Shown here piece after piece: positions 33,219-35,613 of a stretch of DNA of 35,613 bases. The notes under the pieces were generated by a model. The model had not been told where the DNA came from and did no database searches. It saw only the letters and a program-made list of their open reading frames with translations. Position numbers and translations under genes: made by a program. How positions within the stretch are numbered: position 1 is the first letter of the stretch; each line of letters starts with the position of its first letter. Source of the DNA: Bacteroidales bacterium (GTDB lineage Bacteria > Bacteroidota > Bacteroidia > Bacteroidales > Paludibacteraceae); assembly GCA_022783865.1 (NCBI GenBank), contig JALFYY010000014.1, forward strand, positions 1 to 35,613, given 5' to 3'.

Positions 33219-35613
33219 ATGAACAAACTAAAACTCATTGGCTTGGCTATCGCCGCCCTCTTCACAGGCAGTGCTATGGCAGCCGATTACACTTCGTTGA
33301 ATTACAACGGAGAAGAAACCATCCCTACAGGATACAAATATTATGGTAAAAATACCGGAGTAGAAGATCCAAGTGCATTTACTACTCTAAATTATGAAGG
33401 ACATACTGTATTTGATGTTACCGGTGGTGGTACTGGCGCATACAACAAACGCGCTATGGAATTTACTTTGACAGAAGATTGTATTGTTGATTTTGAACTA
33501 TATACCGGCAATACAAACAGAACATTCCAAATCTACCAAGGTAGTACTCTGCTGACCGAAACCACCTTAGCTGCAACAAAAACACTCTACACTTTCTCTT
33601 ACGAATTCAAAGGTGCTACTGCAGAAAAGCCTCTTACTTATAGTTTTACAGGAAGCGGCAGTAAAGTATATGCTGCAAAAATCACCTTTACCTCTGCAGC
33701 CCCTATCACTACTCCTATTGTTAAAGTTTATACCATTGCCGGTATAGATGCCACTATTGATGAGACTGCTAAGACTATTACAGCAGAATTACCATACGGT
33801 ACTGATAAGAATACTGCTATCGAAACAGCCACCATCACATTGGGCGGCACAGCAACCTCTTCTTCTTACAACGCTGACAAAACACAACTGACAGTAACTG
33901 ACGGTACGAACAATGTAACTTACACACTGAATATTACCATCGGTGCATTCAAATGCGGTGAAATCATCAACGCTACATTGACAAGCGGAAGTGCAGCAAC
34001 TGTTACCGGCACAATCGGTGGTACAGCATCTGTTAGTCTCTCAAGCAGCAAGAAATTGGATAAAAACAAATACTTTGGTATCACTTTGGCTTCCGGTACT
34101 TTTATGGAAGGCGATGTAGTCAATATCAATGTAACAACCGCAGCAGGTCAAGGGTTTGTTGCCATATATGCAGACAAAGAAATGACTACACCTTTATATG
34201 TTGCAGAAGATTGGGGTGTTGCAGGAGATAATGAGTTTGTACTTTCCAAAGAAGCAACCGGACATACCTCTTTGTGGATTGCGCGTAAGGATGATATCAA
34301 CAAATGGAATCCTGTACTGAACTTCATCTCTGTTACCCGCACTTGCGACAATAGCATTGTTGCTTTCACACTCGCAGGAGCAGAAGCAGTTATCGACAAC
34401 GAAGCAAAGACCATCACTATCGAACTGCCTTTCGGCACAGAACTCACAGACGAAGATTGGAACAAAGCCTATACAGCCGCAGGTCCTGATGCCGCTAATG
34501 TTACCTATGGCGAAAATCACGCCACCCTTACCGTTGGCGACATCACCTACACACTCAACGTCACAATAGCCTCTGCACCCAGCAGCGATGCCACTCTCAA
34601 GAGCATCACAGTCAATGGCACTGCCATCACCTTGGAAGAAGGCAAAACCGAATATACTTTTGCATTGCCTTATAAAACAACCGAGCTTCCCATCGTTGCT
34701 GCAGAAGCCAACGATGCCAATGCCATTGTTGCCATTAGCGAAATCACTGCTACCGAACAGACAGTGACCATCACCGTTACCGCACAAGACCTGAGCAAAC
34801 AGGAATACACCATTGCCATCTCCGTACTGACAGCCCCCAAAGAATTCCAACAAATCATTATGAGCAATGGCTATTCCGCATGGAGCCCCGAAGGATATGA
34901 CAATATCTATGCTTACTATCTGGCAGGCACAGAGAAACCTTCTATCATAGCAGAAAAAGTTGTACTTTGCACCACCGCAACAGCCTATAAACTTAGCGAA
35001 GACGGTGCTACACTTACCGTTACGGGCGAAGACGCAACCACCAAAGACTATCCTTTTGTATGCGAAGCTGTAGCACCCGCAACCATACTGAACGAGACCA
35101 TTACATTCGACGGTTCCGAATCATGGATCAAAGGCGGTTACGGCTACGATGCTACCAAAGGCTGGAAGTTCTCCAAAACCGATACTGACTATTCCCGCGA
35201 ATGGAACGGAAAGACACACATCGAAATGTTCCTCCCTGCATGCGATGCCGTTATCCTTACCGGCTCTGATGTATCTGCACGAAACATCAAAGTATATATC
35301 AACGGAACAGAATTCGGTGACTTCACTACCGTTAAAAACGGAGACCTCACGCTCAATGTGAAACAAAGTGCACCATTTATGCTTACCATTGCTTCTGCGC
35401 AAACAGGTGGTGACGGTGGATTCAGTGCAGCCAAACTGGTTAAGAACGAGACTGTAGTTCCTACCGCTATCGAAATGAGCGAGATTGGTTTGGATATGAC
35501 AGTAGGCGAAACATTTACGCTGACAGTTATCACCACTCCCGAAGGCGCAAGTCTGGAAGGACTCACATGGACCTCTTCCGACGAGAAATTGGCTACCGTA
35601 AAAGACGGTGTTG
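33219..35613 (+). CDS. Large secreted multidomain protein, 3' end outside window
   Basis: The frame opens at 33219 with a clear signal peptide (MNKLKLIGLAIAALFTGSAMA) and stays open to the window edge, giving at least 798 residues. After a beta-rich N-terminal domain come two related units near 166-245 and 380-455 (IAGIDATIDETAKTITAELP and LAGAEAVIDNEAKTITIELP), resembling DUF5018-type repeats. A cadherin-like beta-sandwich follows (about 453-535, SSDATLKSITVNGTAITLEE), then a beta-rich region, and a Big_2 Ig-like domain begins at about 748 (TVGETFTLTVITTPEGAS). Such proteins are usually surface adhesins or carry a C-terminal enzyme or anchor domain; here that part is missing. Codon use is richer in ACA/ACT than in the upstream genes. 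Confidence 0.88.
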   Translation, partial: MNKLKLIGLAIAALFTGSAMAADYTSLNYNGEETIPTGYKYYGKNTGVEDPSAFTTLNYEGHTVFDVTGGGTGAYNKRAMEFTLTEDCIVDFELYTGNTNRTFQIYQGSTLLTETTLAATKTLYTFSYEFKGATAEKPLTYSFTGSGSKVYAAKITFTSAAPITTPIVKVYTIAGIDATIDETAKTITAELPYGTDKNTAIETATITLGGTATSSSYNADKTQLTVTDGTNNVTYTLNITIGAFKCGEIINATLTSGSAATVTGTIGGTASVSLSSSKKLDKNKYFGITLASGTFMEGDVVNINVTTAAGQGFVAIYADKEMTTPLYVAEDWGVAGDNEFVLSKEATGHTSLWIARKDDINKWNPVLNFISVTRTCDNSIVAFTLAGAEAVIDNEAKTITIELPFGTELTDEDWNKAYTAAGPDAANVTYGENHATLTVGDITYTLNVTIASAPSSDATLKSITVNGTAITLEEGKTEYTFALPYKTTELPIVAAEANDANAIVAISEITATEQTVTITVTAQDLSKQEYTIAISVLTAPKEFQQIIMSNGYSAWSPEGYDNIYAYYLAGTEKPSIIAEKVVLCTTATAYKLSEDGATLTVTGEDATTKDYPFVCEAVAPATILNETITFDGSESWIKGGYGYDATKGWKFSKTDTDYSREWNGKTHIEMFLPACDAVILTGSDVSARNIKVYINGTEFGDFTTVKNGDLTLNVKQSAPFMLTIASAQTGGDGGFSAAKLVKNETVVPTAIEMSEIGLDMTVGETFTLTVITTPEGASLEGLTWTSSDEKLATVKDGV

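Overview
The window looks like a chromosomal piece of a gut-type member of the Bacteroidales (phylum Bacteroidota). The evidence is the gene content (sigma-54 regulator / LptE / SecG block, NagB-like/PIG-L fusion, DUF4922, DUF6913), the promoters (repeated matches to the Bacteroidota type, TTG or TTTG, 19-20 nt spacer, TAnnTTTG) and the scarcity of strong Shine-Dalgarno sites. The family or genus cannot be fixed from sequence reading alone. The first 94 bases are pure C and are probably an assembly or sequencing artefact. The last gene runs off the right edge.

Layout: (1) 358-3227, minus strand: a sigma-54 activator, LptE, a small unknown protein and SecG, ending in a good hairpin terminator. 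(2) 3244-5291, plus strand, divergent: grpE-dnaJ. The gap between the two units holds a well-spaced sigma-54 -24/-12 match just upstream of grpE and an upstream palindrome, so the neighbouring activator may control this chaperone operon. (3) 5382-7021: an outer-membrane-type protein with a textbook promoter, and an 85-residue mini outer-membrane-like reading frame. (4) 7291-13167, minus strand: a tight four-gene operon (NagB-like/PIG-L fusion, GT2 glycosyltransferase, GalT-like DUF4922 protein, SpoIID/LytB-domain protein). The NagB half has lost the usual catalytic residues and the SpoIID protein has no signal peptide, so the pathway is unclear. (5) 13894-19098, plus strand: a hexuronate unit (uxaC, a nonsense-broken four-helix-bundle gene, kdgK, eda, hexuronate-type MFS transporter). 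(6) 19134-20945, minus strand: a nitroreductase overlapping an orphan FecCD-type permease. (7) 21450-26594, plus strand: secreted nuclease, ligA, DUF6913 gene, dapA. (8) 26884-27061, minus strand: tRNA-Lys(TTT) with its own promoter and terminator. (9) 27223-32876, minus strand: a candidate steroid/bile-acid operon of a steroid 5-alpha-reductase homologue, an Old Yellow Enzyme family reductase, two tandem short-chain dehydrogenases and an ABC-F ATPase. (10) 33219 to the end, plus strand: the first ~798 residues of a large secreted multidomain protein with cadherin-like and Big_2 domains.

How the genes work together: unit 5 would import hexuronates, isomerise them, and phosphorylate and cleave the resulting keto-deoxygluconate, with the intermediate oxidoreductase and dehydratase steps encoded elsewhere. 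Unit 9 has the enzyme classes needed to reduce a 3-oxo-delta4 steroid ring A and to interconvert its 3-hydroxy/3-oxo group. That resembles reported gut Bacteroidales clusters that make allo- and iso-bile acids, and it is the most notable system in the window.

Another genome-scale feature is a set of intergenic repeats built on an 11-bp period, with unrelated sequences at different loci (5319, 7213, 13402, 13512, 21003, 26695).
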